A stretch of 64,000 nt of DNA from Loktanella sp. 3ANDIMAR09 (GCF_001420005.1 NZ_LJAK01000001.1:124001-188000), one strand, 5' to 3'. Positions 8,822 through 18,052 are shown, numbered from the stretch's first letter. The notes: a model not told the origin generated them from the sequence alone. A program made the numbers and translations.

Positions 8822-9879
8822 CCCAGAACGATATCCCGACAGCCGTCACCGTCACTCAGCACCGCCGCATCCAGCGCCCGCTGCAACGTCGCACCACGCG
8901 CAAAATCGGGCAGGACCGATTGCCCCGCGCGAATGGCCTCGATGAACCGGACATAGTTGGTCTGCACGGGCGGCACCTCCAGATACTCCCACGCAGCCGT
9001 GCCGATCTGGTCCCCCAGACAGGCCCGCAAGACGGACTGGTTATCCTCCCAGCGCACATCCAGACCACCTTCGGTTCCGAAAACCCGCAGGCGCAGGTCG
9101 TTCATGTGTCCGCTGGCATAGCGACTGGCGTGCACCACGCCGATCGCCCCGTTGGTCAGTTGCACCTGCATCGTCGCACTGTCGTTGGCATCCAGCACAT
9201 AGGCGCCGATCTGCCCGCCAGGCGCCTTGTCGAACGTCCTGAGCCGGCACGACACCGCAGCCGAATCCGCGCCCGCAACGAATGTCGCGAAATCAAGGAT
9301 ATGCACCCCTACATCGCCCAGCACACCCAATGACCCGTGTTTCGACGACAGCCGCCACAGCCATTGTTCTTCTTCGTCCCATTTCCCCCAGGCGGGCTGG
9401 GTCAGCCAGCTTTGCAGATAGGACGCCTCAAAGTGCCGGACCTCGCCGATGGCACCGCTGGCGACCAGTCGCTGGGCCTCCATGATCGCGGGAATGTTGC
9501 GATAAGTCAGATTGACCATGTTCACGACACCTGCCGCCTGCGCGGCCACCGCCATCTGTGCTGCATCGGCGTAGGTCACGGCAAGCGGCTTTTCGCACAA
9601 CACATGCTTGCCCGCTGCCAGCAGCGGCATGGTCGTCGGGAAATGCACGGCGTCGGGCGTCACGTTGGACACCGCGTCGAATTCCCCCCATTGGATCGCC
9701 TCGATCACGGAATCGAACCCGTGGGTGATCCCGTATTGCGCGTTGAATTCATGCAGATTTTCGGGATTCCGGTCGACACCGCCGACCAGTTCGACCCCCT
9801 CCATCGCCTGATAGGCACTGGCATGGGCATGGGCCATGCCGCCTGTCCCCACGATCAGGACACGTATGGGATCGCTCAC
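8818..9879 (-). CDS. Gfo/Idh/MocA-family sugar oxidoreductase
   Basis: NAD(P)-dependent dehydrogenase or related enzyme acting on a sugar, inositol or sugar nucleotide. The N-terminal Rossmann motif [20 protein letters not shown] is clear. The EKPLA motif, carrying the catalytic-site lysine of the family, lies near residue 95, and GVHILDF supplies the conserved histidine of the C-terminal domain. The length of 353 residues is normal. It overlaps the ThuA gene upstream and the GT4 gene downstream by 4 bases each, so these three form a tight cistron. Substrate specificity cannot be inferred. Confidence 0.92.
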   Translation of the reverse strand: MSDPIRVLIVGTGGMAHAHASAYQAMEGVELVGGVDRNPENLHEFNAQYGITHGFDSVIEAIQWGEFDAVSNVTPDAVHFPTTMPLLAAGKHVLCEKPLAVTYADAAQMAVAAQAAGVVNMVNLTYRNIPAIMEAQRLVASGAIGEVRHFEASYLQSWLTQPAWGKWDEEEQWLWRLSSKHGSLGVLGDVGVHILDFATFVAGADSAAVSCRLRTFDKAPGGQIGAYVLDANDSATMQVQLTNGAIGVVHASRYASGHMNDLRLRVFGTEGGLDVRWEDNQSVLRACLGDQIGTAAWEYLEVPPVQTNYVRFIEAIRAGQSVLPDFARGATLQRALDAAVLSDGDGCRDIVLG

Positions 9880-10661
9880 TTGAAACCCTCTTCGCCATCC
9901 GCGTGCAGGCTTGGCCCGCGCGCCTCGATGGGTTCCAGCGCCTTTTCCACGGGCACGTTGGGCGCGTCTGTCGGGGCAGGATCGCGCATCGCGGGATTAT
10001 GCGCCCAGCGCACGGCATTGGTGATCACGCGCTGAATGTTCGCATCGTGATAGGTTGGATAGGTCTCGTGTCCGGGGCGGAAATAGAACACGTTGCCCGC
10101 ACCGCGTTTATACGTCAGCCCGGACCGGAACACCTCGCCGCCCTGAAACCAGCTGACAAAGACCGTTTCCAGCGGTTCCGGCACGCCAAAGGGTTCGCCG
10201 TACATTTCCTCGTTTTCCAGTTCGAAATGATCGGGCAGCCCCGCCGTGATGGGATGATTCCGTGACGTGACCCATAGGCGTTCGCGTTCCCCCGCCTCGC
10301 GCCAGGTCAGGTTGCAGGCGCTGCCCATCAGACGCTTGAACGGCTTGGCGAAATGCGCGGAATGCAGCGCGATGAATCCCATGCCGGACCAGACCGCCTC
10401 GGTCACGCGCGCAACCACGGCGTCATCGACATCGCCGTGCGCCGCATGGCCCCACCAGATCAGAACGTCGGTGTTGTCCAGCCGTTCCTGCGTCAGTCCG
10501 TGCTCCGGCTCTTGCAGCGTGGCGGTGGTGGCAGCGATTCCCTCTGCCTTGTTCAGCGCATCCGCAATCGCGCCGTGGATGCCACGGGGATACAGATCGC
10601 CGACGATCTTGTTATGTGTTTCGTGGACGTTTTCGTTCCAGACGGTGACGCGAATAGCCAT
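9876..10661 (-). CDS. ThuA domain (trehalose-utilisation type) protein
   Basis: A glutamine-amidotransferase-like fold of the ThuA family, usually linked to disaccharide oxidation with Gfo/Idh partners. Motifs seen are [32 protein letters not shown] and [22 protein letters not shown] start at [14 protein letters not shown] (10661); the longer frame adds 24 residues with no family character. It is 261 residues long and ATGA-coupled to the Gfo/Idh gene, a pairing common in thuAB-like systems. It diverges from bchG, and the PpsR boxes lie in the shared upstream region. Confidence 0.88.
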   Translation of the reverse strand: MAIRVTVWNENVHETHNKIVGDLYPRGIHGAIADALNKAEGIAATTATLQEPEHGLTQERLDNTDVLIWWGHAAHGDVDDAVVARVTEAVWSGMGFIALHSAHFAKPFKRLMGSACNLTWREAGERERLWVTSRNHPITAGLPDHFELENEEMYGEPFGVPEPLETVFVSWFQGGEVFRSGLTYKRGAGNVFYFRPGHETYPTYHDANIQRVITNAVRWAHNPAMRDPAPTDAPNVPVEKALEPIEARGPSLHADGEEGFK

Positions 10662-10742
10662 GGCAGGCCCTTTCCAAATCGTTTCGGTCACGGTGCATCG
10701 GGCGCAGAAAAAGTGCAAATGCTGTTTGGCCAAATCCGAATC

Positions 10743-10760
10743 TGTCCGCTTTAGTTTACA
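10743..10760. promoter_or_regulatory. PpsR/CrtJ binding site, distal copy
   Basis: TGTCCGCTTTAGTTTACA is an exact match to TGT-N12-ACA, the recognition sequence of the photosynthesis repressor PpsR/CrtJ. It is 39 bases upstream of the bchG start and 35 bases (start to start) from a second exact match. Paired sites are what this cooperative repressor normally uses. Confidence 0.8.
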
Positions 10761-10777
10761 CTTGCCCGCAGGGTATA

Positions 10778-10795
10778 TGTCTAGCTAGACTGACA
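10778..10795. promoter_or_regulatory. PpsR/CrtJ binding site, proximal copy
   Basis: TGTCTAGCTAGACTGACA is a second exact TGT-N12-ACA, ending only 3 bases before the bchG ATG. There is no Shine-Dalgarno sequence between site and start codon. Either the transcript has almost no leader or the box lies inside the transcribed region. It also contains the smaller palindrome GTCTAGCTAGAC. Confidence 0.8.
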
Positions 10796-10798
10796 CCC

Positions 10799-11704
10799 AT
10801 GAGCACCCTTGCCGATCACCCCGTACCACAGCGCCGCTGGCCCGCGCCGCGCGCCCTGTTGCGCCTGGTCAAGCCGTGGACCTGGTTCCCGCCCATGTGG
10901 GCCTACCTGTGTGGCGTCGTGTCCGTCGGCACATTGTCAGCCGACTGGACGCTGGTGGCGCTGGGCGTCGTGCTCGCCGGTCCGGTGACCTGCGGCATGA
11001 GCCAGGCTGCCAACGACTGGTGCGACCGCCACGTCGATGCGATCAACGAACCGGATCGCCCCATCCCGTCCGGTGCCGTCCCGGGCCGCTGGGGCCTGTG
11101 GATTGCACTGGCGATGACCGCGCTATCGCTGGCCATCGGCTGGCAACTGGGCGCATGGGGGTTTGGTGCAACCGCACTCGCCTGTGCTGCCGCCTGGGCC
11201 TATTCGGCAGAGCCGCTCCGGGCGAAACGTTCGCCCCTGTGGGGACCGCTGCTCTGTGGTCTGGCCTATGAAACCCTGCCGTGGATCACCGGCGCTGCCG
11301 TGCTGTCGGCCGGTGCGCCGCCCCCCCTCATCATGGTCACAGCCACGCTCTACGGGATCGGGGCCTATGGCATCATGGTGCTCAACGATTTCAAATCCGT
11401 GACCGGTGACCGCGCCCTCGGCCTGCGATCACTGCCCGTTGTCCTGGGCCCGGCCCGCGCCGCGCGCGTGGCCTGCTGGGCCATGACCCTGCCGCAGATC
11501 GCGGTCATTATCCTGCTCGACCTCAACGGCAAGCTGCTGCACGGCACCGCCGTCGCCGCCCTGCTCGCCATCCAGCTGATCGCCATGCGCACCCTGCTGC
11601 GTGATCCGCTGGGACGTGCGCAATGGTATCAGGGCATGGGCATCCTGTTTTTCATCGCAGGCATGATGGTCACAGCCACCGCCCTGCGCAGTATCGGAGT
11701 CTGA
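10799..11704 (+). CDS. bchG: Bacteriochlorophyll synthase BchG
   Basis: UbiA-type membrane prenyltransferase that esterifies bacteriochlorophyllide a with geranylgeranyl or phytyl diphosphate, the last assembly step. Diagnostic features are LVKPWTWFPPMWAYLCG near residue 20, the first Asp-rich motif NDWCDRHVDAINEPDRPIPSG (about 77-97), and the second motif VLNDFKSVTGDRALGLRSLPV. Multiple membrane segments follow, and the 301-residue length matches Rhodobacter BchG. No Shine-Dalgarno is visible before the ATG. It is first in bchG-bch2-bchP-idi and lies behind two PpsR boxes, so oxygen/light repression is expected. Confidence 0.96.
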   Translation: MSTLADHPVPQRRWPAPRALLRLVKPWTWFPPMWAYLCGVVSVGTLSADWTLVALGVVLAGPVTCGMSQAANDWCDRHVDAINEPDRPIPSGAVPGRWGLWIALAMTALSLAIGWQLGAWGFGATALACAAAWAYSAEPLRAKRSPLWGPLLCGLAYETLPWITGAAVLSAGAPPPLIMVTATLYGIGAYGIMVLNDFKSVTGDRALGLRSLPVVLGPARAARVACWAMTLPQIAVIILLDLNGKLLHGTAVAALLAIQLIAMRTLLRDPLGRAQWYQGMGILFFIAGMMVTATALRSIGV

Positions 11705-11705
11705 C

Positions 11706-12986
11706 ATGCTGACGTGGTTCCAGATCATGCGACTTGGCCTCGTGCAAATGTGCCTTGGCGCAATCGTGGTCCTGACCACATCCACCCTGAACCGCCTCAT
11801 GGTGGTCGAGTTGTCACTGGCCGCCGTCCTCCCCGGCGCGCTGGTGGCATTGCACTACGGCATCCAGCTTAGTCGCCCCAAGTGGGGCTTTGCCTCTGAC
11901 GCGGGCGGACAGCGCACCCGCTGGATCGTCGGCGGCATGGCGATCCTTGCCGCAGGCGCACTGCTGGCGACCGTGGCGATCCTGCTGTTCCCCGCCGGCT
12001 TTGCGCTGGGTCTGACCGTGTCCATCATCGCCTATGCACTGATCGGTCTGGGTGTCGGCGCATCCGGCACGTCACTGCTGGCACTGCTGGCGACGACCAC
12101 CGCCCCCCACCGCCGCGCCGCCGCCGCCACGATCACATGGCTGATGATGATCTTTGGCATCGCGGTCACCGCTGGCACCGTGGGTGCCTTCCTTGATCCA
12201 TACACGCCCGCCTTGCTGCTCAAGGTCGTCACCATCGTCGTGACCGCCGCCATAGCCCTGACCACCCTCGCCGTCTGGGGCCTCGAACGCCGCCTGATCA
12301 AGGTCACGGAACCCGACGCCACTCCCTTTCGCCAGGGCCTGGCAGAGGTCTGGGCCGAACGCCGCGCGCGCAACTTCACGCTTTTCGTGTTCCTCTCGAT
12401 GACCGCCTATTTCATGCAGGAACTGATCTTGGAACCCTACGCCGGCCTCGTCTTTGGCTTTACACCCGGCCAGTCCACCTCCCTGTCGGGCGCACAGAAC
12501 GGCGGCACATTCGTCGGAATGCTGGCCGTTGGCATCCTTGCCACCGGGTTCAAGATCGGCGGCCTGCGCGGCTGGGTCGTCGCAGGCTGCATCGGGTCCG
12601 CCGCATCGCTGGCGGCACTCGCTTTCATCGGGCCAATGGGGCCGGGTGCACCGCTGGTGCCCGTTGTCGTGGCACTCGGTTTCTTCAACGGCATGTTCGC
12701 CGTCGCCGCCATCGGGTCGATGATGGCGCTGGCAGGCCAGGGCCGCGACCGCCGCGAAGGCACGCGCATGGGCCTGTGGGGGGCCGCACAGGCGGTCGCC
12801 GCAGGCTTTGGCGGGCTGACGGGTGCTGCCCTTGTCGATCTGGGCCGCACCGCCCTTGGCGACGCACAGGCCTTTGGCTCTGTCTTCATCTTCGAGGCGG
12901 CCCTGTTTCTGACCGCCGCCCTGATGGCCGCGAAAATCATGGACCGCCACCGTGCGTCCGCATCCACACTCGTTCCGGGAGAATAG
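11706..12986 (+). CDS. Bch2/ORF428, PucC-family MFS-like membrane protein
   Basis: A 426-residue, 12-TM-type protein of the PucC/LhaA (BCD) family. LGLVQMCLGAIVVLTTSTLNRLMVVEL near the N-terminus and YFMQELILEPYAGLVFGFTPGQSTSLSGAQNGG in the middle are hallmark segments. Family members help assemble light-harvesting complexes or handle bacteriochlorophyll. The bchG-adjacent paralogue is the one called bch2 or orf428. It begins 1 base after the bchG stop (TGACATG). The family is certain; the exact role of this paralogue is not settled in general. Confidence 0.93.
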   Translation: MLTWFQIMRLGLVQMCLGAIVVLTTSTLNRLMVVELSLAAVLPGALVALHYGIQLSRPKWGFASDAGGQRTRWIVGGMAILAAGALLATVAILLFPAGFALGLTVSIIAYALIGLGVGASGTSLLALLATTTAPHRRAAAATITWLMMIFGIAVTAGTVGAFLDPYTPALLLKVVTIVVTAAIALTTLAVWGLERRLIKVTEPDATPFRQGLAEVWAERRARNFTLFVFLSMTAYFMQELILEPYAGLVFGFTPGQSTSLSGAQNGGTFVGMLAVGILATGFKIGGLRGWVVAGCIGSAASLAALAFIGPMGPGAPLVPVVVALGFFNGMFAVAAIGSMMALAGQGRDRREGTRMGLWGAAQAVAAGFGGLTGAALVDLGRTALGDAQAFGSVFIFEAALFLTAALMAAKIMDRHRASASTLVPGE

Positions 12987-12988
12987 CC

Positions 12989-14170
12989 ATGAAATATGAT
13001 GTCGTTGTCGTGGGCGCAGGCCCTGCCGGGGCCACTGCCGCCGAGGATCTGGTCCGTTCCGGCCACCGGGTCGCGATGCTGGACCGGTTGGGCCGGATCA
13101 AACCCTGCGGTGGCGCAATCCCGCCCCGCCTGATCGCTGACTTTTTCATCCCCGACGCACAGCTTGTCGCGAAAATCACGACCGCACGGATGGTGTCCCC
13201 CACCCAGCGCCACGTCGATATCCCGATCGAGAACGGTTTTGTCGGGATGGTGGACCGCGAACATTTCGACCCATTCCTGCGTGACCGCGCCGTATCAGCC
13301 GGGGCCGATCTGATCGCCGGGACATTCGTGCGCATCACCCGCGACGCGGACGGCAGCCACGTTGTTTACCGGGACAAGGAAACGGGCGACGAACGCACCC
13401 TGTCCACCAAGATGATCATCGGTGCCGACGGTGCGCGGTCCAAGGTTGCGGCCCAATGCGTGCCGGGCGGCGATAAAATCCCCTACGTCATCGCCTACCA
13501 CGAAATCGTCGAGGCCCCCGCCGCCAACGCCACCTACGACCCCAAGCGCTGCGACGTGATCTATGACGGCAAGATCTCGCCCGATTTCTACGGCTGGATT
13601 TTCCCCCACGGCGGTCAGGCCAGCATCGGCATGGGGTCGCTGGTCAAATCAGTGGACGTCAAACAGGCCACCGCCGACCTGCGCGCCGCCCACGGTCTGA
13701 CCGACTGCAAGACCATCCGCCGCGAAGGTGCGCCGATCCCGCTGAAACCGCTGGACCGTTGGGACAACGGCAGCGACGTCGTGCTGGCCGGTGACGCGGC
13801 CGGTGTCGTGGCCCCGTCGTCTGGCGAAGGCATCTATTACGCCATGGTCGGTGGTCGCGTCGCCGCGACCGCTGCTGCGGCGAAACTCAAAACCGGCCGC
13901 GCCAAGGACCTGCAACTGGCCCGCAAACTGTTCATGCGGGAACACAAACAGGTATTCCGGGTTCTCGGCGCGATGCAAAACGCCTATTACCGCAGCGATG
14001 AACGGCGCGAACGGTTCGTGTCGCTCTGCCACGACGTCGATGTTCAGAAACTGACGTTCGAGGCCTATATGAACAAGGCACTGGTAAAGGCACGGCCCAT
14101 GGCGCACCTGAAAATCGGCATCAAGAACCTCGCCCATCTGTCAGGGCTGGTCAGCGTCACCCGCACATGA
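12989..14170 (+). CDS. bchP: Geranylgeranyl reductase BchP
   Basis: Reduces the geranylgeranyl side chain of bacteriochlorophyll a to phytyl in three NADPH-dependent steps. The start MKYDVVVVGAGPAGATAAEDLV supplies the FAD-binding GxGxxG motif. Family segments GRIKPCGGAIPPRLIADF, IIGADGARSKVA, and VVLAGDAAGVVAPSSGEGIYYAM are all present. The length is 393 residues. I chose the ATG at 12989, preceded by GGGAG at good spacing; the longer open frame overlaps bch2 and is spurious. It is directly behind bch2 and overlaps idi by 4 bases. Confidence 0.96.
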   Translation: MKYDVVVVGAGPAGATAAEDLVRSGHRVAMLDRLGRIKPCGGAIPPRLIADFFIPDAQLVAKITTARMVSPTQRHVDIPIENGFVGMVDREHFDPFLRDRAVSAGADLIAGTFVRITRDADGSHVVYRDKETGDERTLSTKMIIGADGARSKVAAQCVPGGDKIPYVIAYHEIVEAPAANATYDPKRCDVIYDGKISPDFYGWIFPHGGQASIGMGSLVKSVDVKQATADLRAAHGLTDCKTIRREGAPIPLKPLDRWDNGSDVVLAGDAAGVVAPSSGEGIYYAMVGGRVAATAAAAKLKTGRAKDLQLARKLFMREHKQVFRVLGAMQNAYYRSDERRERFVSLCHDVDVQKLTFEAYMNKALVKARPMAHLKIGIKNLAHLSGLVSVTRT

Positions 14171-14700
14171 CGGTGATGATCCCCGCATGGATCGACGGCA
14201 CCCTGACGCCCGTCGAAAAACTGGACGCCCACCTGCGTGGCCTGCGCCACAAGGCGATCAGCGTCTTTGTCATGCGCGGCGATCAGGTGCTGATCCAGCA
14301 ACGGGCGATGGGCAAATACCACACGCCCGGCCTCTGGGCGAACACCTGCTGCACCCACCCCGACTGGGGCGAGGATTCACTGACCTGCGCCACGCGCCGC
14401 CTGAACGAGGAGTTAGGCATCACTGGCCTGACACTGACCCATCGCGACCGCCTTGAATATCGCGCGGATGTTGGCGGCGGCCTGATCGAACACGAGGTGG
14501 TCGAGGTCTATACCGCCGATGCCCCCGCCGATCTGCCTGTCATCCCCAACCCCGAAGAGGTCATGGCGACCCGCTGGGTCGCGTTGCGTGATCTGATGGC
14601 ACAGGTTGAGCGCGACCCCACGGCCTTTACCCCGTGGCTGAAAATCTACCTGGCTGACCACGCGCAGGCGATCTTTGGCGAGGCCACGCCGGTGGGCTAG
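14167..14700 (+). CDS. idi: Isopentenyl-diphosphate delta-isomerase, type 1
   Basis: Nudix-fold enzyme interconverting IPP and DMAPP, supplying prenyl precursors for carotenoids and the bacteriochlorophyll tail. Key features are the catalytic Cys in NTCCTHPDWGED (about residues 60-71), RRLNEELGITG as the Nudix-like helix, and the conserved glutamates in EHEVVEVY. The length is 177 residues, normal for type 1. Its ATG overlaps the bchP stop (ATGA). Placement at the end of a bch operon fits known Rhodobacterales photosynthesis clusters. Upstream isoprenoid enzymes dxs and ispA are in this window near 55-57.7 kb. Confidence 0.95.
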   Translation: MTVMIPAWIDGTLTPVEKLDAHLRGLRHKAISVFVMRGDQVLIQQRAMGKYHTPGLWANTCCTHPDWGEDSLTCATRRLNEELGITGLTLTHRDRLEYRADVGGGLIEHEVVEVYTADAPADLPVIPNPEEVMATRWVALRDLMAQVERDPTAFTPWLKIYLADHAQAIFGEATPVG

Positions 14701-15339
14701 TCAGTCAGCCGGGGCCTTGATCCGTTCGATCTGGTCCAATGCTGCATCTACGTCGTTGAAAGTGATGCCGTCCATTTCCTGCGGGGTAAGCGTCCACCAC
14801 TTCACCCGCTGAAACCGCGCGATCGTCGCCGCATCGAACCGATAGCGAATGACCAGCGCCGGAATACCGCCGACGATGGCATGGGGTGGCACGTCTTTGT
14901 TCACAAACGACCCTGCCCCAAGGATCGCACCATCGCCGACTTTGACCCCCCGCCGCACCACAACTTTCGTGCCGATCCATACGTCATGGCCGATCGCCGT
15001 GCTCGGGCGTGACTTGTGTTTGATCCGGCGCGGCTTGTCGTAGCCGGGAACGTCCCGAAAGTGACCTGTATTGTACTGGAAAGAGTGGACACTCATCCAA
15101 TCCATCGGGTGTTCCGGCGGACCAATGTCCACTCCCGTCGCAATCGTGCAAAAGCGGCCGATCGTGGTGCCGCGCGCCACCCGCGTGCCACGTATGAGGT
15201 AGGTATAGCGCCCGATGCTTGCACGATCCTTGATGATGGCACCGCCCGGACTGACCGGCCATTCCAGCTTCGCGCTTTTGGAAACATTTCTGTACTGCCG
15301 GCGTCTGGCCCGCAACCGTCTTAAATACTTGATAATCAT
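14701..15339 (-). CDS. Hexapeptide-repeat acetyltransferase (CatB/XAT-like)
   Basis: The 212-residue left-handed beta-helix protein has hexapeptide turns (SIGRYTYLIRGTRVARGTTIGRFCTIATGVDIG, IGHDVWIGTKVVVRRGVKVGDGAILGAGSFV) and HPMDWMSVHSFQYN, the xenobiotic acetyltransferase-type loop. These enzymes transfer acetyl from acetyl-CoA to sugars or antibiotics; in Rhodobacterales they often decorate exopolysaccharide. I prefer the start MIIKYLRRL (15339), since 212 residues is the family length; in-frame ATGs at 15387 and 15456 are possible. It is convergent with idi, without a visible partner. Confidence 0.8.
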   Translation of the reverse strand: MIIKYLRRLRARRRQYRNVSKSAKLEWPVSPGGAIIKDRASIGRYTYLIRGTRVARGTTIGRFCTIATGVDIGPPEHPMDWMSVHSFQYNTGHFRDVPGYDKPRRIKHKSRPSTAIGHDVWIGTKVVVRRGVKVGDGAILGAGSFVNKDVPPHAIVGGIPALVIRYRFDAATIARFQRVKWWTLTPQEMDGITFNDVDAALDQIERIKAPAD

Positions 15340-15476
15340 ACGCTCCGCGCCGCTGCTTTCTCTATGGCCGCGCAGCAACATTTCCATGCCCTCGCCCGGA
15401 CGGTGACACTCTGCGCGAGGGGCGCGAATTTCGCAATTCGAATGCGCCCCGATCATTCAGGACCGGGGCACATTTG

Positions 15477-16487
15477 TCAGTCGTAACGCAGCTCTGTCGC
15501 CTTGCCGCGGAAAATGAAATACGACAGCACCGTATAGCCTGCGATGGCAGGCAGAACGAACAGCGTGCCCACCAGAATGATCATCAGGCTTTCGGGGGCG
15601 GAGGCCGCATCGTAGATCGTGATCTGTTCCGGCACGACATAGGGATAGAACGAATAGGCCAGCCCACCGTAGGCAAGGACGAACAATCCCGTGGCCGCCG
15701 CAAACGGCGTCCAGGCCCAGCGGTCATCGACGAACGGCAGGCGGCGCAGCTTCCACCACAGGTAGCCGACCAGCGCCAGCGACAGGATCGGCAGCGGTGA
15801 CAGATAGCCGATCTCGGGCCAGCTGAACCATTTCTCAAAGATGCGGAAACTGACGAACGGCGTGGCCAATGAGATCGCGCCAATGCCTAATATCAAGCCC
15901 CAGATACCACCCTTGGCCCAGCGCACCGCATGCTGTTGCAGGTCGCCGTCGGTTTTCCAGATCAGCCAGGCCGCGCCAATGAAACTGTAGCCGACCGTCA
16001 GGAACACGGCCGTCAGCACGGCGAAACCGACATGCGGCAGGGTCCAAGTCAGGCCCATGATGTACATGCCCAGCATGAAGCCCTGACTCAGCGATGCCAT
16101 CAGCGACCCGGCGAAAAACGCGCCATTCCACGCCGCCTTTTGCGACAATGGGGCCTTGGCGCGCATCTCGAACGACACACCGCGCAGGATCAACCCGATC
16201 AACATGACAAATACCGGCAGATACAGCGCCGTCAGGATCGCACCATGCGCGGGCGGAAACGCCACCAGCAACAACCCGACGGCCAGCACCAGCCAGGTTT
16301 CGTTCGCGTCCCAGAACGGGCCGATCGACGCGACCAGCCTGTCCTTTTCATCGTCGTTGGCCAGCGGCATCAGCAGACCGACACCCAGATCGAAACCGTC
16401 CAGCACCACGTAGATCAGGATCGACAATCCCATGAGTGCGGCAAAGGTCCACGGCAGCCAGACAGCCGGATCACCAAACAGGTCCAT
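15477..16487 (-). CDS. cydB: Cytochrome bd-type quinol oxidase subunit II
   Basis: Membrane subunit of a bd-family oxidase that reduces O2 with quinol. It begins FGDPAVWLPWTFAALMGLSILIYVVLDGFDLGVGLLMP, the conserved first-helix pattern of CydB (YVVLDGFDLGVG). The length is 336 residues with about eight hydrophobic segments and FWDANETWLVLAVGLLL, also conserved. The gene starts 2 bases after cydA ends, so the two are cotranscribed. Its features match the CIO subgroup. No cydX or cydDC follows in the window. Confidence 0.95.
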   Translation of the reverse strand: MDLFGDPAVWLPWTFAALMGLSILIYVVLDGFDLGVGLLMPLANDDEKDRLVASIGPFWDANETWLVLAVGLLLVAFPPAHGAILTALYLPVFVMLIGLILRGVSFEMRAKAPLSQKAAWNGAFFAGSLMASLSQGFMLGMYIMGLTWTLPHVGFAVLTAVFLTVGYSFIGAAWLIWKTDGDLQQHAVRWAKGGIWGLILGIGAISLATPFVSFRIFEKWFSWPEIGYLSPLPILSLALVGYLWWKLRRLPFVDDRWAWTPFAAATGLFVLAYGGLAYSFYPYVVPEQITIYDAASAPESLMIILVGTLFVLPAIAGYTVLSYFIFRGKATELRYD

Positions 16488-16489
16488 CG

Positions 16490-17896
16490 TTATTCTCCCG
16501 GCTGCAAAGTGGCGATGTTGACCTCACCCCGGCGCGGGTAGCGACGGTTCGAGAACGGCTCTCCCTTTGTCGCCTTCCGCGCGAGGTAGGTGATCACACC
16601 GATATAGGCCACGATCAGCACCGCATAAATCGCGAGGTATCCGATCAGCGTGCTCAGCACCATGCTGGCAGGCACATCGCTAACCGCGTCCTTGGTCGTC
16701 AGCACACCCTGCACCAGCCACGGCTGACGCCCGATTTCGGTCGTGTACCAGCCCGCCAGCGTCGCGATCCACCCGCTAAAGCTCATCGCGGTAAAGGCCA
16801 GCAGCGGCAGCTTGGGCATCTCGCCGGCACCATAGCGACGCAGCAGGAACGCACCACCCCAGGACAGCAGCAACATGGCGACACCCGTGCCGATCATGAT
16901 GCGGAACGCGTAGAACACCGGGGCCACACGCGGGTGCAGGATTTCGCCATCCTCACCGACAAAGTCATTCAGACCCGGCACCACACCATCCGCCTTGTGC
17001 GTCAGGATCAGCGATGCACCATTCGGAATGCTGATTTCAAAGTCATTCGACCGGGTTTCCTGGTTCGGCACGGCGAACAGCACCAGCGGCACGTTTGACT
17101 GCGTTTCCCAGTTGCCTTCCATCGCGGCCACCTTGGCCGGCTGATATTCCAGCGTGTTCAGACCATGCATGTCACCGGCCAGAATTTGCAGCGGGATCAG
17201 AACGGCACCCGTGATGATGCCGAACCGCAGCGTGGATTTCACCGCCTCGCCGCGATCACCCCACAGCATCCGCAGGGCAGAGATACCCGCGATCAGGAAT
17301 GCCACCGTCAGGCCGGACGCCAGCATCATGTGCACGAACCGGTACGGCATGGAGGGGTTGAAGATGATCTCCATCCAGTTGGTCGCATGGACCACACCGT
17401 CGATCACCTCAAAGCCTTGCGGCGTATGCATCCAGGAATTCAGCACGATGATCCAGAACGTCGACATCGTCGTGCCGAACGCCACCAGGAACGTCGCCAG
17501 CGTATGCACCCAGTTTTTCACACGGGATGCACCGAACAGCATGATCCCCAGAAACACGGCCTCCAGGAAAAACGCCGTCATGATCTCGTAGGCCAGCAGC
17601 GGACCCGCCACGTTGCCCACGGTTTCCATGAACCCCGGCCAGTTGGTGCCGAACTGGAACGACATCGTGATGCCCGACACCACGCCCATGGCGAATGACA
17701 GGGCAAAGATTTTCACCCAGAACATGTAGGCGTCCATCCACTTCTGGTCGCCGGTCTTGTTGAACCGAAGCTTAAAGAACAGCAGCACCCAGCCCAGCGC
17801 GATCGTGATCGTCGGGAATAGAATGTGAAATGAAATATTCGCACCAAACTGGATACGAGAGAGTAGAAGGGTGTCCACCGCAAGCTCCGTCAACAC
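16490..17896 (-). CDS. cydA: Cytochrome bd-type (CIO) quinol oxidase subunit I
   Basis: Heme-bearing catalytic subunit. Conserved segments are LLLSRIQFGANISFHILFPTI (N-terminal helix with the heme-ligand His), GMVSGITMSFQFGTNWPGF-like helix II, QPAKVAAMEGNWE (Q-loop start) and TTEIGRQPWLVQGVL (GRQPW signature). At 468 residues it lacks the long C-terminal Q-loop insertion of E. coli CydA, which is the cyanide-insensitive oxidase form. It overlooks a 188-base gap containing no convincing FNR site. A role in microaerobic respiration or electron overflow in a phototroph is inferred. Confidence 0.95.
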   Translation of the reverse strand: MLTELAVDTLLLSRIQFGANISFHILFPTITIALGWVLLFFKLRFNKTGDQKWMDAYMFWVKIFALSFAMGVVSGITMSFQFGTNWPGFMETVGNVAGPLLAYEIMTAFFLEAVFLGIMLFGASRVKNWVHTLATFLVAFGTTMSTFWIIVLNSWMHTPQGFEVIDGVVHATNWMEIIFNPSMPYRFVHMMLASGLTVAFLIAGISALRMLWGDRGEAVKSTLRFGIITGAVLIPLQILAGDMHGLNTLEYQPAKVAAMEGNWETQSNVPLVLFAVPNQETRSNDFEISIPNGASLILTHKADGVVPGLNDFVGEDGEILHPRVAPVFYAFRIMIGTGVAMLLLSWGGAFLLRRYGAGEMPKLPLLAFTAMSFSGWIATLAGWYTTEIGRQPWLVQGVLTTKDAVSDVPASMVLSTLIGYLAIYAVLIVAYIGVITYLARKATKGEPFSNRRYPRRGEVNIATLQPGE

Positions 17897-18052
17897 AGGT
17901 TCATCGTTGACTTAGATTTATGGATTTCGCGGTTGCAGCAAAAGTCCGTGCGACAATACGCACAGTCAGATGGCGGGTGTAAAACGCCCCATTTCCTGAG
18001 GATTCAAGATGCTGCGTCAGCAGGTCGCGGATCGCGGCTGCCGTTTGAATGA

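Noticed and set aside
12776-12988. N-terminal extension of bchP
   Set aside because: The longer frame reads through the end of bch2 and has no BchP similarity; the ATG at 12989 has a good ribosome site and gives the normal protein length.
17907-17920. FNR/FnrL-like box upstream of cydA (TTGACTTAGATTTA)
   Set aside because: Only 7 of 10 consensus positions agree with TTGAT-N4-ATCAA, and it would be within 25 bases of the start codon. Too weak to annotate.
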